A stretch of DNA of 38,961 nucleotides from Alloiococcus otitis ATCC 51267. GTDB taxonomy: Bacteria; Bacillota; Bacilli; Lactobacillales; Carnobacteriaceae_A. Made by a program: the position numbers and the translations under genes. The DNA is taken from positions 1 through 38,961 of the forward strand of contig NZ_JH992961.1 of NCBI RefSeq assembly GCF_000315445.1. Reading direction: 5' to 3'. Shown here one piece after another: positions 1 through 7,620 of the stretch. Each line of letters opens with the position of its first letter. The stretch's first letter is position 1. A model generated the notes under the pieces. That model did no database searches and was not told the origin of the DNA. It was given only the letters and a program-made list of their open reading frames with translations.

Positions 1-133
1 ATTCAGCTAATTAGCTAAAATCGAAAAGCTTATAATGACGGGGTTTTTCAAGCTATTTAAACCTATTTAAATTACCGTTTTTAAATGGAAGGGTCAGTGG
101 GCTAAGGTGTCGTAAACCTTGATAAATCAATGT

Positions 134-466
134 TTAACTTGGAAAGTCAATAATTTTAACATGCTTTTTCACATGGTTTGACTCTTTCTCGTTTAAGCTA
201 TTTAATTTATCAGCGGCTAATCGCTCTCTGTTTCCAGAAATGTGAGTGTAGATGTCGGACGTCGTTTTAATATTCTTGTGTCTTAATCGATGTTGAGCAT
301 CTTTAAGACTCACACCTAGCTCGTGCAGCATAGTAGCTTGCGAGTGGCGAAATCCGTGTGGTGATATATAATGAAGGCCTAGTTTTTCTAGGTCTTTTTT
401 ATTTTGTCTCCAAAATACTTTTAACCAATCGTTACTGCTACCAACTAATGACTTATTGCCTTGTAG
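134..466 (-). pseudogene. Tyrosine recombinase (phage-type integrase), C-terminal relic
   Basis: The reverse strand reads an open frame from a stop just before position 466 to the stop at 134. It contains HGFRHSQAT, the integrase box with catalytic His/Arg. It continues with LRHKNIKTT, the usual LGH box with Gly replaced by Arg, and IYTHI, which carries the nucleophilic Tyr. These are the last about 110 residues of a tyrosine recombinase of the Gram-positive phage/ICE type. The N-terminal arm-binding and core-binding domains are missing: an in-frame TAA lies just upstream and nothing matching precedes it. An ATG at 331 exists, but starting there would drop the Arg box. I read it as the scar of a decayed integrated element, consistent with the peptide/ABC locus beside it. 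Confidence 0.8.
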
Positions 467-538
467 TTAATCCGTTAATTATTAGTCTATAACACCCTGA
501 ATTGTTTGAATATTTACATAAACATTACAAAAATTATC

Positions 539-566
539 TTGTTTTTTTAAAATTATGAAGTAATAT
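539..566 (+). promoter_or_regulatory. Putative sigma-A promoter of the cationic secreted-protein gene
   Basis: TTGTTT at 539-544 and TAATAT at 561-566 are 16 bp apart, in an A+T-rich stretch about 25 bp before the ATG at 592. A strong AAGGAGG site sits just before that start. A second possible -10 (TATAGT) overlaps. Not tested; assignment is by consensus only. Confidence 0.45.
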
Positions 567-591
567 AGTAATATATTAAGGAGGTTTTATT

Positions 592-984
592 ATGAAGAAA
601 AGTTTTATCTCAAAAGTTGTTGTTGGTTCTTCCTTGCTAGGAGCATTCGGTTTAGGCATTGTTGCGGAAGCCGGGCAAACTTACACTAATTATAGCACTA
701 CTGTTGGAAGACTAAATGGAAGTGGCTATACAAGCTATCAGACTAAATCTGTTTCCGGTCAGAAAGCCGATGTATATTTAGCAAATAACGGTGGGTACAA
801 AGTGGATGTTCGGACTAATTCACGAGATGGTTCTAGTGGTGAATGGTCCCGAGGATTAACGGCTGGAAGTAGAAGACAATTGACTAATGGGCATAATAAA
901 GGAAGTAAAGTTCGTCTTCATTTTAGCAATAATATTACCACGCGAGTTAATACACAGGCACAAGGCAATTGGCGTTCCAATTAA
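592..984 (+). CDS. Secreted cationic Cys-free protein, bacteriocin-like (DUF2712-like?)
   Basis: This 130-residue protein has a Sec signal peptide: KK near the start, a hydrophobic core at residues 8-24, and an AEA-G cleavage site after residue 27. The mature part (about 103 residues) has no cysteine. It is rich in Gly, Asn, Ser, Thr and Tyr, and carries 14 Lys/Arg against 4 Asp/Glu, so it is strongly basic. The pattern suggests a small beta-sandwich and ends in GNWRSN. It loosely recalls the DUF2712 or lactococcin-972-type secreted proteins found beside ABC transporters, but I cannot confirm membership. A strong AAGGAGG lies before the ATG. Downstream, a hairpin separates it from a two-permease/ATPase module, suggesting the module exports or protects against this product. 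It could also be a wall-associated protein without toxic activity. Confidence 0.7.
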   Translation: MKKSFISKVVVGSSLLGAFGLGIVAEAGQTYTNYSTTVGRLNGSGYTSYQTKSVSGQKADVYLANNGGYKVDVRTNSRDGSSGEWSRGLTAGSRRQLTNGHNKGSKVRLHFSNNITTRVNTQAQGNWRSN

Positions 985-1016
985 ATACTTATTCTAATAT
1001 GTATTAAAAATATTTT

Positions 1017-1050
1017 AAGGTGAAGTGCTAACTAGCCTTCACCTTTTAAT
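1017..1050 (+). terminator. Intrinsic terminator/attenuator between secreted-protein gene and ABC module
   Basis: AAGGTGAAG (1017-1025) pairs perfectly with CTTCACCTT (1037-1045) across an 11-nt loop and is followed by TTTTAATTTA. No promoter is evident before the next gene at 1064. Partial read-through giving low transporter and high peptide expression is the likely role (inference). Confidence 0.7.
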
Positions 1051-1063
1051 TTAGGTGATTTTA

Positions 1064-1867
1064 ATGAAGAAAATAATAAAAGAAGATCTAAACCAAGCTA
1101 TTTTTACTAGACTCGGACTGATGGTTCTAGCTCTTGTCCTTATACCCATACTTTATAATTTAATCCGGATCAATGATTTCAATTTAGTGAGTCCACTCCA
1201 ATATTTTGAATTTAATATTTCCCTATTTCTGCCTTTTCTCTTTCCCTTATTTGCGATTTTGATTTTTGCCCAACCTTTTTCCCATGAATTTTCCAACCAT
1301 TACCTCCTCTATACTCGGACAAGAATAGACTTGAAAGATTATATAAATGGGAAATTAATCAGTAATGCTAGCTTGGTCTTTTTGGGATTTTTCCTGGTTG
1401 TGATAGCCTTGTTTGTGTTTTCAGTCTATATTGAACCCCAGCTAGGTCTAATAAACTATAGGCCTGAACTGGTGGTTGATTCAGTAGAAGAACTGGCAAC
1501 ATTTGACCAAGAGCTTTTCACTTTTTCACAACTTATTGCTAGCAGTCCCTGGCTCTTCGCTTTTGTGTATGCTGGTTGGGTGGCTTTGAATGCAGTTGCT
1601 TATTCCAGTTGGGCCATCCTTTGCCTACTATTAATTCCCAATATTTTTATCGCCCTGTCTATTCCATTTTTGTTCTACCATATTGCATCGTTTATCATTG
1701 CCCTGGTCGGTTTTCCGGAGTTTCTATTTGATGCCAGTATCTTCCCCTTCAACGTTGTTCAGCAAAATATAATGACCATTCTCCTACCTTTCTCGGTCAT
1801 TATTATTCTCAATATCCTTACCTACCTTCTATTCCTCAAAAGAGACCGGGAAGGGAAACTGGTATAG
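1064..1867 (+). CDS. ABC-2-like permease subunit of peptide locus 1
   Basis: This 267-residue polytopic membrane protein has about six hydrophobic segments (roughly residues 15-34, 50-70, 100-125, 165-185, 188-215 and 235-257). A basic cytoplasmic turn at 81-98 (LLYTRTRIDLKDYINGKL) follows the second membrane segment, as in ABC-2-type export permeases. I chose the ATG at 1064 because AGGTGA sits 5 nt upstream; an in-frame GTG at 1055 lies inside that ribosome site. Two bases separate its stop from the next permease gene, and the ATPase gene overlaps after that, so the three form one translationally linked module. It has no substrate-binding domain of its own. DUF2705-type permeases are a possible family, unconfirmed. 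Confidence 0.7.
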   Translation: MKKIIKEDLNQAIFTRLGLMVLALVLIPILYNLIRINDFNLVSPLQYFEFNISLFLPFLFPLFAILIFAQPFSHEFSNHYLLYTRTRIDLKDYINGKLISNASLVFLGFFLVVIALFVFSVYIEPQLGLINYRPELVVDSVEELATFDQELFTFSQLIASSPWLFAFVYAGWVALNAVAYSSWAILCLLLIPNIFIALSIPFLFYHIASFIIALVGFPEFLFDASIFPFNVVQQNIMTILLPFSVIIILNILTYLLFLKRDREGKLV

Positions 1868-1869
1868 AC

Positions 1870-3399
1870 ATGAAAGATTTTATAAAGAATCAAGTAAAAT
1901 TAATCTTGTCCTTGGCCCTTATCCTAGTTTTTTACATCTATTCCTTATCTATTCACCAAGACCTACTGGGCCGGGCAGGATCAGTGTCCAATTTGAATTT
2001 TTGGGATATGGCTCTGTCATTACTGAGTGACCCTTATTTGTTTATCTATTTTACCCTTCCCATTTTTCTCTTTATTTGTGTTTACCAGGTGGAGACGAAT
2101 TTTGACTATGGTTTGATTATCCGTTTTAAAAGCTATACTGCTTGGATCTTTTACACCTTGCATGAATTGGCAGGCTATATTTTTACCTATTTTGCCTTAA
2201 TGGGGCTTACCCTTGCCTTAGTTTTAGTGACTGGTCCTTATTCACTCAGCTTGGCTTGGAGTCCCTTTAGCCAGGTCAGTGTGAATAATGGTTTGAACCT
2301 GGATATCCTTCCTTCCTTAATGTCAACCGGTTTGAGTCCCTTGTTAGCTGGCCTAATCCAGCTGGCCTATAGCTTGGTCTTTTCCCTTCTATTGGCCTTG
2401 TTGGTCACGACAATTTACCTAGTAAGTCAGAGGAAGTCCATCCTTATTGGGGCTAGCATTTTCATCTTTCTCTATGCGGCGACTTCTTTCCAATTCTTGC
2501 CTGAAGAATTATCCTTTTTGTCATTAGCCTCTTATGCCAAGTTCTACCATGGCTTTATGGCATTTAAATCAATCTTCACTCCCCTCATCCTGATGGGTGG
2601 GTTGGCATTAGCCCTATTACTTGGCCAGGCTTTTTTCCGTCAATCTTCCATTTTAGTAGACCAGTTAAAAAGTGCTCTGCCTTACCTGATATATACAACC
2701 TTAGTCTTCTTAGGCTTGTCTTCCACCTTACTTGAATATGATGGTATGGGTCAGACCGTGGGGGATTTTATTTTTTTAAAATTTTACGGTGTTGCTAGCA
2801 CAGGCTTTTCCCTCTTGTCACTACTTTATTATCTTATTGTATTTTTAGGCTTTGCTTACTTCTTTCAAGTATACTTGAATGACTTTGTCAGCCAACAATT
2901 AACCTACTACCTGATCCGCTACAAGAGTTACAGGGCCTGGTTTCATTCCCTTATGATTCGCTTGAGTATAGTCATCTTAGGCTTCCTGTTAGGACTCGGT
3001 TTACTAGCTAGCTTACTTGGTCTGGTTAAAGGCTATCAATTTTCCTTCCAGGTTAGGCTGGAGACAGTCAGTCTTACCACCCTTGAATTAGTCATCCATT
3101 TCCTTTTGAATGGTTTCCTGCAATTACTCAACTATGCCCTGATTCTCCTGATCGTAACCTGGCTGGTCCAGGAAGCAATCTACGGCTTATTAGGCTTAGG
3201 GACTTTTATGGTCTTAATGTTGCCGAGTATCAATATGAGCCAGGTCTTACCGATGGGCCTTAACAGCTTTGGACTTTTAGACCAGGTTAGCTTGCTTGGC
3301 CTGACCTTCCGCCTGGTCCTCTACCTTGTTCTTGAGTACGGCCTGGTCCGACTCTTATTTAAGCAATTCAATTCCGGATTAGTGAGGTTAAAAAGATGA
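1870..3399 (+). CDS. Duplicated (two-unit) ABC-2-like permease of peptide locus 1
   Basis: This 509-residue, very hydrophobic protein has about 12 membrane segments. It looks like two fused permease units: IRFKSYTAW at residues 84-92 recurs as IRYKSYRAW at 349-357, each time just after a second membrane helix. The same place in the 267-residue neighbour holds a related basic turn. So the transporter may combine three homologous permease units with a single ATPase type. The gene starts 2 nt after the previous stop, and its last bases (ATGA) overlap the ATPase start. Codon usage is rich in TTA/TTG/CTA leucine. Function in export or immunity for the upstream secreted protein is inferred from context. 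Confidence 0.65.
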   Translation: MKDFIKNQVKLILSLALILVFYIYSLSIHQDLLGRAGSVSNLNFWDMALSLLSDPYLFIYFTLPIFLFICVYQVETNFDYGLIIRFKSYTAWIFYTLHELAGYIFTYFALMGLTLALVLVTGPYSLSLAWSPFSQVSVNNGLNLDILPSLMSTGLSPLLAGLIQLAYSLVFSLLLALLVTTIYLVSQRKSILIGASIFIFLYAATSFQFLPEELSFLSLASYAKFYHGFMAFKSIFTPLILMGGLALALLLGQAFFRQSSILVDQLKSALPYLIYTTLVFLGLSSTLLEYDGMGQTVGDFIFLKFYGVASTGFSLLSLLYYLIVFLGFAYFFQVYLNDFVSQQLTYYLIRYKSYRAWFHSLMIRLSIVILGFLLGLGLLASLLGLVKGYQFSFQVRLETVSLTTLELVIHFLLNGFLQLLNYALILLIVTWLVQEAIYGLLGLGTFMVLMLPSINMSQVLPMGLNSFGLLDQVSLLGLTFRLVLYLVLEYGLVRLLFKQFNSGLVRLKR

Positions 3400-4034
3400 G
3401 TATTATAGAATTATCCAATGTCAGCAAGAGTTTAAATGGTATTCCTTTGTTTGCCAATGTCAATTTAAAGGTTGAAAAAGGCGAAATATACGGAATAAGG
3501 GGACACAATGGGTCTGGGAAGTCAGTTCTATTTAAAATCATGTGTGGGTTTATGAAGCCTGACTCAGGCCTGGTCAAAATTAACCACCATTATAAGAATG
3601 AAAAAGATGACTTTCCTGAAAAGTTCGGTGTCTTGATTGACCAACCTGGCTACAAGGCTAACCAGACTGGCTTTGACAACTTAAAATCCCTGGCCGCTAT
3701 CAATGACCTGATTTCTGACCAGGACATCCGCCAGGCCATGGAGAGGGTTGGCTTGAACCCAGACATCAAGCAAAAAATGCGCAACTATTCCTTAGGGATG
3801 AAGCAGAAGGTGGGGATAGTCCAGGCCTTCATGGAGGGGCAAGAAGTCTTGCTTTTGGATGAGCCCTTTAACGCCTTGGATGTCGCTAGTGTCAACCAGG
3901 TTAGGGACTTAATCCTTGGTTTCAAAAAGGAAGGGAAGACAGTTGTTCTCACCAGCCACAACCAGGAAGACTTAGACCTTTTGTGCGACCAGCAATATTT
4001 AATCAACCAAGAAAGCTTGGAAAGAATAAAATAG
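3396..4034 (+). CDS. ABC transporter ATP-binding protein of peptide locus 1
   Basis: This 212-residue nucleotide-binding domain contains all core motifs. Walker A is GHNGSGKS, a degenerate but usable signature is SLGMKQK, Walker B is VLLLDEPFNALD with the catalytic Glu, and the H-loop is in TSHNQED. It has no fused membrane domain, so it energises the two permeases encoded immediately upstream; the start overlaps the preceding stop as ATGA. The LGMKQ-type signature is typical of drug, bacteriocin and lantibiotic-immunity (ABC-2 class) ATPases rather than importers. Being last in the module and followed by a strong terminator, it closes the locus. Confidence 0.88.
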   Translation: MSIIELSNVSKSLNGIPLFANVNLKVEKGEIYGIRGHNGSGKSVLFKIMCGFMKPDSGLVKINHHYKNEKDDFPEKFGVLIDQPGYKANQTGFDNLKSLAAINDLISDQDIRQAMERVGLNPDIKQKMRNYSLGMKQKVGIVQAFMEGQEVLLLDEPFNALDVASVNQVRDLILGFKKEGKTVVLTSHNQEDLDLLCDQQYLINQESLERIK

Positions 4035-4050
4035 GGCAAGGTAGAATAGA

Positions 4051-4086
4051 CCAGGCTAGGCTTTTGACAAGCTTAGCCTGGTTTTG
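4051..4086 (+). terminator. Intrinsic terminator of peptide locus 1
   Basis: CCAGGCTAGGC (4051-4061) pairs with GCTTAGCCTGG (4071-4081) with one G-U pair and a 9-nt loop, followed by TTTTGC. It ends the two-permease/ATPase module. Confidence 0.85.
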
Positions 4087-4175
4087 CTTGGGCTTATGTC
4101 TGGATACATATTATTAATAAAATTAATAAATAGACTAAAAAGTTTGTTCAGTTCATAAAATTGTGTGAGCATAAC

Positions 4176-4260
4176 TTGTGCAAAGAAGATATAATAATGA
4201 TATGATATTAATAGTTAGAAGTAATATAAGCTTATATTTGTGTAATATCATTATGGAGGT
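4176..4260 (+). promoter_or_regulatory. Promoter region with nested dyads upstream of fdh
   Basis: A weak promoter can be read as TTGTGC (4176-4181) and TATGAT (4201-4206). ATAATGATAT (4194-4203) is repeated inverted at 4245-4254, directly before the GGAGGT site at 4255-4260. A perfect 16-bp palindrome, AATATAAG|CTTATATT, occupies 4223-4238 between them. Such nested symmetry could be a repressor operator, or a leader hairpin covering the ribosome site. The symmetry is seen; the role is inferred. Confidence 0.45.
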
Positions 4261-4270
4261 ATGTGAAAAC

Positions 4271-5296
4271 ATGAAAATTGTCGCCTTGTTTACCAAAGAT
4301 GAGAATTCACAATATGACAACCAACTATTAAGTGAAGCAAATGCTCTTGGTTTGAAAGACTTCTTAGATGAAGACGATGAATTAGTAACAGTTGAAAGCA
4401 ATGAAGAATTAGACGACCACTTAGAAGATGTGGAAGTGATCATTAGTTCACCCTTCCTACCCCTTTATGTCACCAGAGAACGGATCGAAAAGGCACCCAA
4501 GCTTAAACTATCCATTACTGCTGGAGTGGGGTCAGACCACGTGGACTTAAAGGCTGCTGATGAACATGATATTGCAGTGGTAGAAGTGACCGGGTCCAAC
4601 CAGGTTTCAACCGCTGAACATGCAGTTTTGAACATTACTGTCTTAGTCCGGAACTTCCAAGAAGGGAACCGCCAAGCCCGAGAAGGGGAGTGGGACCTGT
4701 CTAAATTAGGGAACCGGGCCCAAGACTTGGAAGGCAAAAAAGTTGGTATTATGGGATACGGCCTTATTGGTCAGATGGTGGCTGAAAGACTGGCTCCGTT
4801 TGGTGTCGAAATCCAACACTACGACCCAGCCAAGGATGAAGATAGTGAGTATTCCAAAGCCGTTTCCTTTGATGAGTTGATCGAAAGCTCCGATATTATC
4901 TCTATCCACACTCCATTGACTGAGTCAACAGAAGGCCTGTTTGACAAGGAAATCTTCCAGAAAATGAAAAATTCTGCCCACTTAGTCAATGTGTCACGGG
5001 GAGCCATCGTCAATACTGAAGACTTGAAAGAAGCCTTAGAAAATGATGTCATAGCCGGTTATGGTGGAGATGTTTGGTACCCACAACCAGCACCAAGTGA
5101 CCACCCTTGGAGAAGTCTACCAGAAACAAGAAACTCCATGACCCCACACTACGGTGGCATGACCATCGATGCCCAAAAACGTATCCAGGATGGGGTCCAT
5201 GAATTATTGACTAATTACAAAAATGGAGAAGAATTTGACCCTAAACATGTCATCGTCGGACCTGAGGGCTTAAGTGACTCCTACACTGTCGAATAA
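4271..5296 (+). CDS. fdh: NAD-dependent formate dehydrogenase
   Basis: The protein oxidises formate to CO2 with reduction of NAD+ in the cytoplasm and belongs to the D-2-hydroxyacid dehydrogenase superfamily. Starting at ATG 4271 (after GGAGGT) gives 341 residues beginning MKIVALF, the usual start and length of the staphylococcal-type enzyme; earlier in-frame ATGs (4178, 4253) lack ribosome sites. Seen: substrate-side VTGSN (N110), the Rossmann G-x-G-x-x-G at 162-167, Asp185 for NAD+ specificity, Arg243 in SRGA, GYGGDVWYPQPAP at 263-275, which distinguishes true formate dehydrogenases from lactate/glycerate dehydrogenases, and His293 in PHYGG. It is a single-gene unit between terminators. In a fermentative cell it could use formate from pyruvate-formate lyase to supply NADH (inference). 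Confidence 0.93.
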   Translation: MKIVALFTKDENSQYDNQLLSEANALGLKDFLDEDDELVTVESNEELDDHLEDVEVIISSPFLPLYVTRERIEKAPKLKLSITAGVGSDHVDLKAADEHDIAVVEVTGSNQVSTAEHAVLNITVLVRNFQEGNRQAREGEWDLSKLGNRAQDLEGKKVGIMGYGLIGQMVAERLAPFGVEIQHYDPAKDEDSEYSKAVSFDELIESSDIISIHTPLTESTEGLFDKEIFQKMKNSAHLVNVSRGAIVNTEDLKEALENDVIAGYGGDVWYPQPAPSDHPWRSLPETRNSMTPHYGGMTIDAQKRIQDGVHELLTNYKNGEEFDPKHVIVGPEGLSDSYTVE

Positions 5297-5342
5297 TTTT
5301 GAAGGAAATACCTATGGGATGGCAAACATCCCTGTTTAAAAA

Positions 5343-5381
5343 AGCGAACCCGATCAAAATTAATTTTTGATCGGGTTCGCT
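5343..5381. terminator. Bidirectional intrinsic terminator between fdh and a convergent membrane-protein gene
   Basis: A perfect 17-bp stem (5343-5359 with 5365-5381) has a 5-nt loop. On the minus strand it is followed by six T residues, so it is strongest for the convergent gene at 5466-5723. On the plus strand the T-tract is weak. Confidence 0.88.
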
Positions 5382-5465
5382 GCATTTATTAAAGAACTAA
5401 ACACGGACATAAAACCAAGGAAATATAAATCAAAAAACGATTCACAATTGTATCGGAATAGGGCA

Positions 5466-5723
5466 CTATTCTTTTTTTGTTTTCTTACCTTTAAGCAATT
5501 CAAGTAGATCTTTTAAACGAGAATCGATTCGAATGATTTTGTATAGGGCATAGACGGCAAATAGTTTAAATAGAAGGTCTAAAAAAGAGAATAAAAAGAC
5601 AAAGAGGGTATGATCTGCGGTATTAGGCAACATGGTCCTTCCTCCCACTATATATGCGTTTATTATATTATACACTATAAAACCTGTTAATAGAATTATT
5701 ATATGAAACAAAATCACTTTCAT
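5466..5723 (-). CDS. Small two-helix membrane protein, function unknown
   Basis: This is an 85-residue protein if started at the ATG at 5723, which has GGAAG 7 nt upstream. A TTG at 5777 would give 103 residues but has no visible ribosome site. One hydrophobic segment lies near the N-terminus (ILFHIIILLTGFIVY) and a second follows a short loop (LFVFLFSFLDLLFKLFAVY). The C-terminal tail is highly basic (KGKKTKKE), predicting an inside C-terminus. I do not recognise the family. It is transcribed towards fdh and shares its bidirectional terminator; the gltS genes diverge from its other side. Confidence 0.55.
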   Translation of the reverse strand: MKVILFHIIILLTGFIVYNIINAYIVGGRTMLPNTADHTLFVFLFSFLDLLFKLFAVYALYKIIRIDSRLKDLLELLKGKKTKKE

Positions 5724-5803
5724 TATCAGCTTCCATAGTCTAGAAAAATTAAGTGTTCTACCTTCTAATACCTTCAAAAGCTTAGCAAGAATCTAGGTTT
5801 TTG

Positions 5804-5833
5804 TTAGAAGTTTTGATCAAATTAACGTATAGT
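5804..5833 (+). promoter_or_regulatory. Putative promoter of the first gltS copy
   Basis: TTAGAA (5804-5809) and TATAGT (5828-5833) are 18 bp apart, and the spacer contains the palindrome TTGATCAA. The same arrangement, spacer length and flanking bases recur before the second copy. That conservation between diverged paralogues supports the call. Confidence 0.5.
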
Positions 5834-5875
5834 AGAAGTAGAGCCAAAATTTCAAAATAGAAATGGGAGGATTCT

Positions 5876-7284
5876 ATGACAGTAGAAACAGTCGGCGTTA
5901 GTTTTTTAATCTTGGGGGTGTTTTTACTTATTGGCAAGGCTATCCGCTACAAGGTCTCTTGGATTAGTAATTTATTCCTACCAAGTTCGATTGTGGGTGG
6001 CTTCCTTGCCTTGATTGTCGGGCCGGGCATCTTAGGTCCTGTGTTAAACCAATTCGTTAGTCCGGATTCGTTTTTTGCGAATGGTTTGATTCCAGATTCC
6101 ATCTTAGAAGTTTGGTCCGCCTTACCAAGTATGTTTATTACGATTATATTTGCTTCTATCTTTTTAGGTGATTCAGTCCCAAGTATTCGGAAAATTTGGA
6201 AGATAGCCAGTCCACAAATTCTGATGGGACATGCAGTTTCTTGGGGTCAGTATGTAATTGGTATGTTATTGACTGTTCTTGTTTTAACCCCATTTTTTGG
6301 GATGAACCCTCTATCGGGTGCCTTAATTGAGATAGCTTTTGTTGGGGGTCACGGGACAGCAGCTGGTTTGTCCAATACCTTTAATGACCTAGGATTTCCG
6401 GAGGGGCTGACTTGGCCCTAGGACTGGCAACCATTGGGGTTTTGACTGGAGTAATAGTTGGGATATTCCTGATAAATTACATGCAACGTAAAGGACAAGC
6501 CCAATATGTCGATGCAGAAGCGACCGATGAACGACGTGAGCAAATAGGGGAATCCCATGGTTTGGATACCGAACCTGATGTCATTGAAGCCAAGGCCATT
6601 GAACCCTTAGCCTTTCACTTCGCTCTGATAGCGGTTGCCATTATTGGAGGCTACTTGATCCTGCAAGTTTTGATCTTTCTTGAAACCCTTATCAGGGGTG
6701 AGGATGCAGAAATGATTTTCTTCTCACTTGTACCTTCATTTCCAATTGCTATGATTGCTGGGATGTTGATCCAGATGGTTGCCAACAAACTCGGTTTTGC
6801 CAATTATATTGACCGTAATATTATCAATAAGATTTCTGGTTTTGCCCTCGATGTCCTCTTGGTGTCATCCTTAGCTACCCTGTCATTGGACGTCATCGGT
6901 AGTAACTTTATTCCAATTATCTTATTGTCCCTTATTGCCATTGCCTTCAATATTTTTGCCGTCTTATACCTAGCCCCACGTCTCATCCCCGACTACTGGT
7001 TTGAACGAGCCATGGGAGACTTTGGCCAGGCAACAGGGATGGCCGCAACGGGTATCTTATTAATGAAGGTAGTCGACCCCCAAGGCCAAACCCCAGCCAT
7101 GGAAGGTTTTTCCTACAAGCAGATTCTATTTGAGCCCTTTGTAGGTGGTGGCTTAGTCACTTCGGCCTCAATGCCGCTTATTTTAGCCCTTGGACCGGTC
7201 ACCTTCCTCATTATCTCCATCGTCATGTTTGTCATATTCCTAATAATTGGCTTTACCAACTTCAGACGCTTAAAAGGCAGCTAG
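5876..7284 (+). pseudogene. gltS: Sodium/glutamate symporter GltS-type, first copy, one-base frameshift
   Basis: This gene would encode a 469-residue Na+/glutamate symporter like its downstream copy. The frame breaks at GAGGGGCTGAC (6401-6411), where the intact copy and the protein sense require one more G in the run at 6403-6406. The result is a stop at 6419-6421 after residue 177 plus a few frameshifted residues. The remaining 290-odd residues continue in the next frame with no other lesion. Up to the break, 163 of 177 residues match the second copy, including GGHGTAAG, the hallmark of the GltS family. Conservation on both sides means the lesion is very recent, a slippage variant, or a sequencing error. 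Ribosome site GGGAGG and start context are the same as in copy two. Confidence 0.88.
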
Positions 7285-7337
7285 TATTTACAACATTTAG
7301 TCAATCACGGTGAACCATAGCTAAGGCAAAAACCACT

Positions 7338-7369
7338 AGAAGTAAGGCATTGCCCTTGCTTCTTTTTTA
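7338..7369 (+). terminator. Intrinsic terminator after first gltS copy
   Basis: AGAAGTAAGG (7338-7347) pairs with CCTTGCTTCT (7354-7363) with one G-U pair and a 6-nt loop, followed by a T7 run. The two symporter genes are therefore separate transcription units. Confidence 0.82.
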
Positions 7370-7549
7370 TTTTAATTTTTTGTCAAGGACGGCAGCCATT
7401 TTTTATTGAATAGCCAGCTTAGTAGAGTTTGGACAAGAAGGGGATAAAGGACTAAAAGCGGTAAAAGTTTATTTTTACTGATAAAAATGATTGTTTCAAT
7501 AATGATTTTTTCTATATACAAGTTCATTTTAATAGTATTCATTCTTCTA

Positions 7550-7579
7550 TTAGATTTTTTGATAAAATTAGTGTATATT
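7550..7579 (+). promoter_or_regulatory. Putative promoter of the second gltS copy
   Basis: TTAGAT (7550-7555) and TATATT (7574-7579) have an 18-bp spacer, matching the layout before copy one. It lies about 40 bp before the ATG at 7621. The upstream intergenic sequence 7370-7549 is A+T-rich and shows nothing else I can identify. Confidence 0.5.
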
Positions 7580-7620
7580 AGGAGTGTACCTAAATTTTAA
7601 AACAGAAATGGGAGGATTCT

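Noticed and set aside
592-984. Lactococcin 972 itself
   Set aside because: The protein is longer, and the mature sequence does not match lactococcin 972; only the secreted-protein plus ABC layout is similar.
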